Assembly (NCBI GenBank): GCA_013388545.1
Contig: JACAFB010000043.1
Span: 1-36,393, forward strand
Length of the DNA: 36,393 bases
DNA from: Ignavibacteriaceae bacterium
GTDB lineage: Bacteria > Bacteroidota > Ignavibacteria > Ignavibacteriales > Ignavibacteriaceae
Direction: 5' to 3'
This document shows positions 8,523 to 14,780 of the stretch, one piece after another. Position numbers and translations under genes: made by a program. How positions within the stretch are numbered: position 1 is the stretch's first letter; every line of letters starts with the position of its first letter. Under the pieces are notes generated by a model. The model worked only from the letters and a program-made list of their open reading frames with translations. It did no database searches and was not told the DNA's origin.

Positions 8523-8653
8523 AAATAACGTTTTGTGTTTACAATGTGGCTGGATTCAGAATCCACTCGTTGCCCCACGAAACCAAACGTTTTATTATAA
8601 AAGTACTAAAATTTAACTTGTCCCCAGGCCATAGAGCAAACATTTTGTTACCG
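8523..8653 (-). repeat. attC-like site C
   Basis: The left end AAATAAC and right end GTTACCG are about 130 bases apart. The left arm (TAAC, TGTTTAC, TGTGGC, TGG) pairs with the reverse complement of the right arm (TAAC, TGTTTGC, TATGGC, CTGG). A shorter perfect inner palindrome, TGGATTCAGAATCCA, lies in the left half at 8551-8565. The right end GTTACCGTCAGTGCG matches the start of its cassette at 9641 (GTTACCGCCAATGCA) at 12 of 15 positions. The site lies 170 bases beyond the gene stop; 8654-8822 between them holds no gene that I can see. Confidence 0.55.
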
Positions 8654-8822
8654 TCAGTGCGCTTTATCGGATACTTTATTGTTAACCGATCTTGTCTAAT
8701 AAAAAGACAGAATCAATCGGATTTGCTCAGTCATTTCTTCTGTTTTCGTGATAGCTTTCTCGTTCGTTGTTTTAAATAATTTGAGTTGGTAAATTCACGA
8801 AAATAGTTTCATCATCTTTTGT

Positions 8823-9578
8823 TTAATCACTAAATGCGGGCTTGTACATAAATTCAAACCAATCAGCCAGCCACTTTGAATCAGCCAATTGAACTAAGAT
8901 TAACGGAGTAATCAAATGAATGATTGCCACAATTGCATATGGCAGCCAATATGCTTTTTTACTCCTGAAATCAAATCCAATCAGTACCAATAATATAGTT
9001 ATGATCGAGATATGACTAATCCAGAACTGACTCTCAAAATCAAACCAAGTCGATGAATTGTTTAGAAAAGGATGAATAACGAAAAACGTGAATCTGTCGG
9101 TTGCCGGAGAAAGCACCCAAAAAACAGAACTTATCAACCAAGTACCGTGCTTGATGACGTCTTTACGATAAATAATTGACATCACAACAGAAAACAGAAA
9201 TCCGATAATATAGATAAAATCAGTTAATGAAAGGGAATAGCGATAAGGATAAATAATATCAAGTTCGGGATTCAGATCTTTAATATGACCCCTGATTACT
9301 GCTAATGCAGAGGCAGCAACAAATCCAGCCAATAAAATTCCAATCATTCCCAATGTTCTATGCCTTGTTAACCTACCCTTGTTATACAGATACGGTTGTA
9401 TGATTAAAATACAATACCAGAGGGTGGCACTTAATCCGTGCAGATGCCAACTCAACGGTGTGTTGAAAAAGCGTGACCAATAACTACTATAAAATCCAAG
9501 TATCGTAATTATAAAGGGAATGACTAACCAGAAATGGGCATTCTTGAAAGGTCTGGATGTCTCTACTTTTTTATCCAT
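8823..9578 (-). CDS. Polytopic membrane protein of unknown function (cassette 4)
   Basis: I prefer the ATG at 9578 (MDKK), giving 251 residues; the upstream start at 9632 would reach back almost to the attC-like site. About seven hydrophobic segments are visible. The block HLHGLSATLWYCILIIQ followed by GRLTRHRTLGMIGILL looks like the His-containing helices of DUF2306/cytochrome b561-like families. There the histidines could bind haem, but I cannot confirm this. H in HPFL and HIS in later helices are further candidates. The gene is alone in its cassette, between attC-like sites D (upstream) and C (downstream). No function is assigned. Confidence 0.7.
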   Translation of the reverse strand: MDKKVETSRPFKNAHFWLVIPFIITILGFYSSYWSRFFNTPLSWHLHGLSATLWYCILIIQPYLYNKGRLTRHRTLGMIGILLAGFVAASALAVIRGHIKDLNPELDIIYPYRYSLSLTDFIYIIGFLFSVVMSIIYRKDVIKHGTWLISSVFWVLSPATDRFTFFVIHPFLNNSSTWFDFESQFWISHISIITILLVLIGFDFRSKKAYWLPYAIVAIIHLITPLILVQLADSKWLADWFEFMYKPAFSD

Positions 9579-9635
9579 ATAAATGGCAGTTTTTGTGTTT
9601 ATGGTGATTTTTAGTTTTCTGCTTTTGTGCATTGG

Positions 9636-9768
9636 CGGTAACGGTTTGCGGCTTGGCGTAGTGGCGGATTTTCAGCACTGAACTTCCTTAGATGCACAAA
9701 GCTTGAATTTAGCACTTCACTTTCATAGAAGCACACAACCCCCGCTTTTGCAAAACGGTTGTTGGTGG
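9636..9768 (-). repeat. attC-like site D
   Basis: An imperfect palindrome of about 133 bases ends 3 bases before the M50 gene stop. The left arm GGTAACGGTTTGCGG pairs with the reverse complement of CCCCCGCTTTTGCAAAACGG. The right end GTTGGTGGCAGTTAT matches the cassette start at 10656 (GTTGGTGGCAATTAT) at 14 of 15 positions. The internal blocks GAACTTCC and TCATAGAAGCAC are shared with site A at 1238, showing a common family despite lying in a separate locus. Confidence 0.68.
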
Positions 9769-9771
9769 CAG

Positions 9772-10611
9772 TTATTCTATTTTTAGTGTCTTCCATATGC
9801 TTTTTGGAAAATCACTTTTAAATATTAAGAGTTGTTGCAATGCTTCACTTTCCTTTTCGTACAGTCCATTCTCTTTGTAATGCATAAATCTCAAATACGC
9901 TGCCCAAAATTTTATTGTTGCATCATTATCTTTTTCCAAAATGGAAGTTTTATCTATGTCAATATTTTTAAATGAGTTATCAATGATACCCTTTGAGATT
10001 AACTCGTACATTGCTATTTCTGCTTCTTGTGTTATACCTGTTGTGTTTAGGCGTTGAAACCTTTTTCTATCCGTAAACATTATACCTGATTTTTCAGGAA
10101 GTGTTGTTGCAAGGAACAGTCCAAAAGATGTCAATGCTGATAAAGCAAAAAAAGAATTGAAATAACTATCAAATTGAAAGAATACAATTAGGCAAATAAT
10201 AAAATACAAAAATGAAAAGATAGGACCTGCAATTAAGATTTTTGAAAATGTATTTGGATTTATGTCTTTTTCTGTTTTTGGGGCAGTTGCAGCAATTCCA
10301 CCAAAATAAGATAAATTTTTGTTAAAGAATATCTTTGTTTTCCCATCCTCATCTCTAAGTCCAAAAAATGCCACGACAAAAAGTTTAAGTTTCTGACCCA
10401 AAAAAAGTCCTGTTACCAAATGTCCTAATTCGTGAATTGTAAGTGCAGACAACGGTGCAATTATCAGCATTGGAAAATAAATGATTGCTTCAATTTTATT
10501 TCTTGGCAGAAACTTGTCTATATGCGATTGGTCTAAAAAAAAGTAAGCCAAACCAAAAACACCAATACTGAGCAATGCACCTAAAAGTCCTGAAATTACA
10601 TTTTTCTTCAT
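9772..10611 (-). CDS. M50-family (site-2-protease-like) membrane metallopeptidase (cassette 3)
   Basis: I start it at the ATG at 10611 (MKKNVIS), giving 279 residues; an upstream start would lie in the attC-like site. Four or more membrane segments are visible. HELGH at residues 60-64 inside a membrane helix is the zinc site, GGIAA and AGPIFS near 104 and 128 follow the M50 pattern, and SGIMFTDRKRF near 180 may supply the third ligand where relatives have a TDG motif. M50 enzymes cut substrates within the membrane, often in stress signalling; the partner here is unknown. The last ~80 residues are soluble and helical. This is the only gene of its cassette, and its stop lies 3 bases from site D. 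Confidence 0.78.
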   Translation of the reverse strand: MKKNVISGLLGALLSIGVFGLAYFFLDQSHIDKFLPRNKIEAIIYFPMLIIAPLSALTIHELGHLVTGLFLGQKLKLFVVAFFGLRDEDGKTKIFFNKNLSYFGGIAATAPKTEKDINPNTFSKILIAGPIFSFLYFIICLIVFFQFDSYFNSFFALSALTSFGLFLATTLPEKSGIMFTDRKRFQRLNTTGITQEAEIAMYELISKGIIDNSFKNIDIDKTSILEKDNDATIKFWAAYLRFMHYKENGLYEKESEALQQLLIFKSDFPKSIWKTLKIE

Positions 10612-10650
10612 TCTGCCAATTTTGTTTTGTGTCTGTCGCGTTATAATTGC

Positions 10651-10784
10651 CACCAACGATTGGCGGTATGGCCAGTAAGGGATTGCGGGCGATTTCCTGT
10701 CAAGTTACACAAAAAGTTGAAGCGGGTTACAAACCTTCGCATACCACTGAAACCCTTATTGGCTATACCGCGTGTTATGTGGCG
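10651..10784 (-). repeat. attC-like site E
   Basis: This is the cleanest stem of the set. The left arm GGCGGTATGGCCAGTAAGGG is complementary to the right arm CCCTTATTGGCTATACCGC at all but about two positions. The outer ends are CACCAAC (left) and GTTATGTGGC (right). The right end GTTATGTGGCGTTAAT matches the cassette start at 11427 (GTTATGTGGCATTAAT) at 15 of 16 positions. The VanZ-like gene's last codons run into the right arm, as often seen for cassette genes. Confidence 0.72.
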
Positions 10785-11187
10785 TTAATTCATCTTCAGG
10801 ATATTTTTTTAAAAGAAATTCATATATGCCCCAAGAAATCAAACCAGCAATTAATGTTGCAATCATATCTCTCCAATCCAGAATACTTCTGGGTGAAAAA
10901 TATTGCAACAGTTCATAAACTATCAAGCCGAGAGTGATAATGATTAAAAATATTCTTCCCTGTCTATGTTTTGGATTAACACCAGCAAAATCAAAAAAAA
11001 TTATGGCAATCGTTCCGGTTAAGTTTCCTATCGTGTCAGCAATCCAGTAATCAAAAATGTCATTCGAATAAATATATGGTCTGTATATTCTCCTGCCTAT
11101 TTCAGTAATGAAGAACATAATAACAAAAATCAAAAAGAATGCTATTCTTTTATTATCAATTATAAATAACCGGTTCTTGTCTATCAT
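10756..11187 (-). CDS. Small VanZ-like membrane protein (cassette 2, second gene)
   Basis: The product is 143 residues with about four membrane helices (13-33, 47-66, 78-95, 105-125). The segment VYELLQYFSPRSILDWRDMI resembles the YE..Q.....R..D..D motif of VanZ-like proteins, a family best known from teicoplanin resistance but mostly of unknown role. The match rests on this motif only. Its last six codons lie inside the arm of attC-like site E. It sits 12 bases downstream of the 58-residue gene at 11200 on the same strand, making this a two-gene cassette. Confidence 0.62.
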   Translation of the reverse strand: MIDKNRLFIIDNKRIAFFLIFVIMFFITEIGRRIYRPYIYSNDIFDYWIADTIGNLTGTIAIIFFDFAGVNPKHRQGRIFLIIITLGLIVYELLQYFSPRSILDWRDMIATLIAGLISWGIYEFLLKKYPEDELTPHNTRYSQ

Positions 11188-11199
11188 TTGAAATTCCTT

Positions 11200-11376
11200 T
11201 TATTGTTTTTCTTCTTTTTTATTCCAATAAATCAATTGTTGAGCATTCACTGCGGCAACAATAAGACCTATTACCGTTGCACCATGTTTCCCGGTTATTA
11301 TTCCACCTACTATGAGAACAAGTCCAAGGACAGTATTAAGTCCAAGAATTAATCGAAGTGTTTTAATCTTTTTCAT
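11200..11376 (-). CDS. Small two-helix membrane protein (cassette 2, first gene)
   Basis: The ATG at 11376 has a good ribosome-binding site (AAAAGGAGC just upstream) and gives 58 residues. A longer reading from 11484 would run through the attC-like site and is rejected. Two hydrophobic segments (about 8-24 and 28-44) are joined by a GKHG turn, and the C-terminus is charged (NKKEEKQ). I do not recognise the family. It precedes the VanZ-like gene by 12 bases in the same cassette. Confidence 0.6.
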   Translation of the reverse strand: MKKIKTLRLILGLNTVLGLVLIVGGIITGKHGATVIGLIVAAVNAQQLIYWNKKEEKQ

Positions 11377-11421
11377 GCTCCTTTTAATTAATATGTTATT
11401 GCGTCTTGCTTCATTAATGCC

Positions 11422-11610
11422 ACATAACGACGTTGTGCTTAACCCGCAGCCCAGAACAAGACCGCCGAATAGAAGCACAAACATTAATGATTTAAAATAT
11501 TTTATTTAGCAGAACAAAGCCGAACAAGTTAGCCTAAACGGAACAACCAATATTAAAATTATAAAAAAACCGAATGCGAAAACGCTGTCGGGTTGAAACA
11601 CTGGTTAGGC
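11422..11610 (-). repeat. attC-like site F, first of the array
   Basis: This site is longer than the others (about 189 bases). The left end ACATAAC continues to GTTGTGCTTAACCCGCAGC; the right arm in reverse complement reads GCCTAAC, then GTGTTTCAACCCGACAGC. The right end GTTAGGC fits the classical core GTTRRRY perfectly. GTTAGGCATTT matches the start of its cassette beside the attI-like site at all 11 positions. A second GTTAGCC at 11528 could mark a nested or former junction. Confidence 0.6.
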
Positions 11611-11615
11611 ATTTT

Positions 11616-13178
11616 TTATTCTTCTTTTGTTTTTTCAGAAGTATTATCTAATAATTTCTTTTTATTTTCTTCTATTTGTTTATCATAATCATTTTTGTCA
11701 AACTCAGATTTTTCGAGCCTCGCATTCTGTTGATAGATAATATTAGCTTTGGCCATTTCTGAAACACTTGCAGATGATAAATCAACTCCTCTTATACTAA
11801 CTCCACTATCACGAAAACCGATAATTGCTTCATTTAATATATTCTTAGCTTGAATGGATTCATCATCTTGGATCATTCCGATTATAAAACGATTCCCTTC
11901 TATAGTGTAATTTTCTGTCAAAGCTTTTACAACATATTGTTTTACTTGAAAATCACTCCGCACGACAGTATTTCTGCTTTCAAAGGAATCGTTAATCGCT
12001 TTCCCAGCTCTAATTTCTGATCTTCCAAAAGAACCTTCAATTTCCAAAAAGATTAGAATTGATTCAAAACGAAATGTACCAAATAGAAGATGTGCTTTTG
12101 CAAAAAAGCCTAATCCAATATTTGAATAAATAATTCCAATAAAAAGAGTCCAAAGAAAATCCAAAGTAGATAAAATTTCCTTCTCATTTATAACATTTGA
12201 GGATGGAGTAAAATTTAATAAAGTATATACGCCATAAATTAAAAACACAAAACCAAAAACAAGAAAAAAATATACTACTTGTGGAATATTAAAAGGGACA
12301 TATATGGGATGGTTTTCGACGAAAATCTTACCATTGAATTTTCCAGTATCTTGTACACCACCGGATTTTTCATCAAATCCTTCTTTGAATATTCTATTGG
12401 GTATATCTTTATTTCTAACTTTAACTAATGCTTCTTCAACTTCGCTATTGAAAACAAATGGATCACCAGCTCCCTTTATTGAATAAATACTTTCATCAAC
12501 ATCAGCTTTTGGCGACGATTGGGGCAAGAGATAAAATATTGAGCCAATATTAACAATAGCTGCAACTATTATAAATATAGTAAAAAGTATAGGAAAGCTT
12601 AAAAATGATTCGGGTACAGAAAGATTTTCTGATAACTTTAGTTTTATGAAATCACTAAAAAAACTAACTACAAAAAGGAAAATGATGAAATTTAATATTC
12701 TAATTGTGAAGCTGACATTTTTTTCGACAATTTGTTTTGTTGTACTTGTTAAATATGGAATTTTATCACTAAAATATTTTCTGGCTATAGCTAGTGGACC
12801 AGATTTAGGTAAAGAATAAACACTCATAAATTTTTTCTTAAGAGAAACTTCAACTTCGTTATATGATCTAAATTCTGGTGGAAGTTGTGGAGAAAGAACC
12901 AAACTTCCTTGATCTCTAATTCCCGCGACTAAATTTTTTATTCCCCATATCAGCCATATAAAAGCTATTATGATAGTAGCTACTATAACTACTGCGAAAA
13001 ACGGGAAGTCTCTACTAGAATTATCAGCACTAATAAAAGAAAGTAAACCGTCTTTTAGCTCCAATATTTTTTGAATTGAAAAAAACAAAATAAATATTGA
13101 AACGATAATTTTTGCTAAGCCATAATGCTTAAACGGATTTTGTATATTCATTGATTTTGAATAAAACTTATCATCCAT
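11616..13178 (-). CDS. Large membrane protein of unknown function (cassette 1)
   Basis: The 520-residue product starts at an ATG preceded by GAGGTAG. Membrane segments fall at about 22-42, 60-83, 155-180, 192-217, 298-320 and 340-365, separated by soluble stretches. The C-terminal ~130 residues are soluble, with a helical segment (SEMAKANIIYQQNARLEKSE) and a charged tail that could form a coiled coil. The alternating hydrophobic/charged end faintly recalls SPFH/band-7 proteins, but no signature is clear and I do not assign a family. As the first cassette next to the attI-like site it would be the most recently captured and most strongly expressed, if the integron model holds. Low-GC codon use differs little from the neighbours. 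Confidence 0.72.
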   Translation of the reverse strand: MDDKFYSKSMNIQNPFKHYGLAKIIVSIFILFFSIQKILELKDGLLSFISADNSSRDFPFFAVVIVATIIIAFIWLIWGIKNLVAGIRDQGSLVLSPQLPPEFRSYNEVEVSLKKKFMSVYSLPKSGPLAIARKYFSDKIPYLTSTTKQIVEKNVSFTIRILNFIIFLFVVSFFSDFIKLKLSENLSVPESFLSFPILFTIFIIVAAIVNIGSIFYLLPQSSPKADVDESIYSIKGAGDPFVFNSEVEEALVKVRNKDIPNRIFKEGFDEKSGGVQDTGKFNGKIFVENHPIYVPFNIPQVVYFFLVFGFVFLIYGVYTLLNFTPSSNVINEKEILSTLDFLWTLFIGIIYSNIGLGFFAKAHLLFGTFRFESILIFLEIEGSFGRSEIRAGKAINDSFESRNTVVRSDFQVKQYVVKALTENYTIEGNRFIIGMIQDDESIQAKNILNEAIIGFRDSGVSIRGVDLSSASVSEMAKANIIYQQNARLEKSEFDKNDYDKQIEENKKKLLDNTSEKTKEE

Positions 13179-13209
13179 AACTACCTCAATAATTAATGAA
13201 TTTTGAAAT

Positions 13210-13303
13210 GCCTAACAAAACTCTTTACGCAATATTGCGTATATACTTCATTTAAAAACTATATTTGTTGCGGAATAACCTAAAACTTAAAGCTATCACG
13301 AAT
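13210..13303 (-). other. attI-like recombination site beside the recombinase
   Basis: The site lies between the first cassette gene and the divergent recombinase. Display GCCTAAC at 13210-13216 is the sense core GTTAGGC, a perfect GTTRRRY. Right of it, ACGCAATATTGCGT (13227-13240) is a 14-base perfect palindrome. The block from 13213 to about 13303 recurs at 2267-2358 beside icd, and homology ends exactly at the core. The position and orientation match attI of integrons. The promoter reading into the cassettes probably also lies here, but I cannot place it. Confidence 0.7.
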
Positions 13304-13313
13304 AAATTTTAAT

Positions 13314-14150
13314 ATGAAAAGAGCTGAACTCATAGATAAATATTCAAAATTGCTTCACCTGAAAAATTATTCTCATAAAACTGAAAAAGCATATTTACAT
13401 CACCTTAAACTTTTCCTTGATTATATCAGCAAATCTAAAATCTCTTCAGTTGATTCTAAAATATTGTTAGACTATTTCAACTATCTAAAGCAAACGCGGA
13501 AATTTTCTTACTCTGCTATGAAACAATCCCTTGCTTCTGTAAGATTTCTGTTTCTCAATGTTCTTAAAAAAGAAATCGATTTTGATTTCTTCGTTAAAAT
13601 GAAGAAACCAAATAGCTTACCTAATATCTTAACAGTCGAAGAGATGAAAAAAATTATAAATTCAATAACAAATCTAAAACATCGTGCGATAATTTCAACT
13701 ATTTATTCCTGTGGATTAAGAATTTCCGAGGCAGTGAACTTAAAAATAAATGATATTGATTCATCGGCGATGACGGTCAAAATTGTAAATGCAAAAGGCA
13801 GGAATGATCGAATCGTAATGCTTTCAGAAAAACTTCTGTCTTTGCTTCGTGAATATTTTAAAGAATACAAACCCAAAGTTTATTTATTCGAGGGACAAAA
13901 GTGTGAAAAATATTCATCGAGAAGTATTCAGCAAATTTTTAATAATGCTGTAAAGAAAGTCGGAATAAAAAAGAAAGTAACCGTACATTCGTTGCGTCAT
14001 AGTTTCGCTTCACATTTACTTGATAACGGAACGGATATTCGGTTTATTCAGGAATTACTTGGCCACAAACATTTATCTACGACTCAAATTTATACTCACA
14101 TCAATCCAGTTTCTGTTAAGAAAATAAAAAGTCCTTTTGATAATATTTAA
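13314..14150 (+). CDS. Tyrosine recombinase, proposed cassette integrase
   Basis: The 278-residue product has an N-terminal SAM-like core-binding domain (about 3-95) and a C-terminal catalytic domain (105-278). Catalytic residues are complete: R136 in CGLRISEA, K161 in NAKGRNDR, H225 and R228 in HSLRHS, H251 in LLGHKHLSTT, and nucleophile Y260 in IYTH. The tail KIKSPFDNI resembles the RSPLD end of IntI proteins. However, the segment between the beta hairpin and the HxxR box (about 165-223) is short and lacks the extra helix insert that defines IntI. It is thus XerC/D-sized but sits divergent to a cassette array next to an attI-like site, where intI would be. Housekeeping Xer is unlikely from context. 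Other tyrosine recombinases of this length act in phage and conjugative elements. Confidence 0.88.
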   Translation: MKRAELIDKYSKLLHLKNYSHKTEKAYLHHLKLFLDYISKSKISSVDSKILLDYFNYLKQTRKFSYSAMKQSLASVRFLFLNVLKKEIDFDFFVKMKKPNSLPNILTVEEMKKIINSITNLKHRAIISTIYSCGLRISEAVNLKINDIDSSAMTVKIVNAKGRNDRIVMLSEKLLSLLREYFKEYKPKVYLFEGQKCEKYSSRSIQQIFNNAVKKVGIKKKVTVHSLRHSFASHLLDNGTDIRFIQELLGHKHLSTTQIYTHINPVSVKKIKSPFDNI

Positions 14151-14476
14151 CTTTCATATCTAACAATATTCTCCGCCATTCCATCAAATACAAAAAAGTG
14201 AAGAGGTAATACTGAGTACCAGTATATTCTGCCAAGCAAACCTTTAGGACGGAATGTTGCTGTTTGCTGTAAAAAGTTTTTCCCGTTCTTTTCAACAATC
14301 TTAAACTCAAGCCACGCTTCGCCGGGGAGCTTCATCTCTGCATAAAGCAGTAATCTTTTGTGTTCTTTATCAGCAGCAAGCACTCACCAGAAATCGAGTG
14401 TGTCACCGGTATCAGACCAACTATGCAGACAAGTTTGTCTATAAATCCGCCTGAACAAGTTACATATTTCAGCACT
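14147..14476 (-). pseudogene. Remnant of a DUF2867-containing protein (NAD(P)-binding/YbjT-like C-terminus)
   Basis: About 78 codons from 14383 read as the C-terminal part of DUF2867: RLLLYAEMKLPGEAWLEF, then the TATFRPKGLLGRIYWYSVLP block. Upstream in the same frame, GDTLDFW is followed by TGA, where relatives continue with another residue such as tryptophan or arginine (TGG to TGA is one step). Before that, recognisable but weak sequence reaches about 14476, and the whole N-terminal oxidoreductase part is missing. The stop overlaps the recombinase stop tail to tail. This looks like a gene cut by, or decaying beside, the integron-like insertion. Confidence 0.7.
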
Positions 14477-14549
14477 AAGTCAATTTAAGTTTGATAATAT
14501 TTAAGGGCTGCTTAGTTTTGTTCAGAAAATTTCAACTGAATTATCTTTA

Positions 14550-14780
14550 ATGAGCCGCAGAAAAAAATCTAATATAACTAATAAGTTCCTTCTTCATTTG
14601 CTGATTAATAGACTGATTCTTCTGCCGGCTTTGTTTTATTTATCTGTGAATATGTTTTCCCTTTCGACAATAACTTCTGTTAACGCAAAAATACTTTCTT
14701 GTTCTGTCGCTATAATCTCATTTTCTTTTATGGCGCCTTTTAGTATTGAATTCACTTTTACCGAGGAAAAACGTAAATGA
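14550..14780 (+). CDS. Small two-helix membrane protein coupled to the symporter
   Basis: The product is 76 residues with a basic start (SRRKKSN) and two hydrophobic segments (about 15-35 and 48-66). Its stop overlaps the symporter start (ATGA at 14777-14780), suggesting translational coupling. The family is not recognised. The upstream region has no clear ribosome-binding site, so the start is uncertain. It may be a small subunit or leader of the transporter; small partner proteins are known for some sodium:solute symporters, but no similarity is claimed. Confidence 0.5.
   Translation: MSRRKKSNITNKFLLHLLINRLILLPALFYLSVNMFSLSTITSVNAKILSCSVAIISFSFMAPFSIEFTFTEEKRK

Larger units (their letters stand above)
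7362..13215 (-). mobile_element. Integron-like cassette array of five cassettes
   Basis: Predicted cassettes, taking the crossover after the G of the sense core, are 11428-13215 (520-residue membrane protein), 10657-11427 (two small membrane proteins), 9642-10656 (M50 peptidase), 8529-9641 (7-TM-like protein) and 7362-8528 (secreted hydrolase). All genes point away from the divergent recombinase at 13314, the standard integron layout. Each cassette starts with GTTA-type sequence whose inverted copy begins its own downstream palindrome. The shared lengths, read by eye, are 11 of 11 for the first cassette, 15 of 16, 14 of 15, 12 of 15, and a partial match for the last. Neighbouring cassettes do not share these ends, which rules out simple tandem duplication. 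Confidence 0.75.

Noticed and set aside
9611..9796. Minus-strand frame of 61 codons between the M50 and 7-TM-like genes
   Set aside because: It is a translation of attC-like site D. Its product resembles the frame through site A only because the two sites are homologous DNA.
10647..10937. Plus-strand frame of 96 codons across site E
   Set aside because: Runs through the palindrome and antisense to the VanZ-like gene; no support.
7355..11610. Possible CRISPR array
   Set aside because: The repeats are long, differ from each other, are 0.8-1.8 kb apart and enclose whole genes; no spacers of constant length and no cas genes.
7355..11610. Palindromes as plain rho-independent terminators
   Set aside because: They are 110-190 bases long with mismatched arms and no T-runs, and their ends match the starts of the same gene block, which terminators do not require.
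7355..14150. Region as an insertion sequence, transposon or prophage
   Set aside because: No transposase, no phage structural genes, and no single pair of terminal repeats; only one recombinase with one-directional cassettes.
13314..14150. Recombinase as the housekeeping XerC/XerD
   Set aside because: Its divergent placement at an attI-like site next to a cassette array and the KSPFD tail argue for a dedicated cassette recombinase, although phylogeny has not been run.
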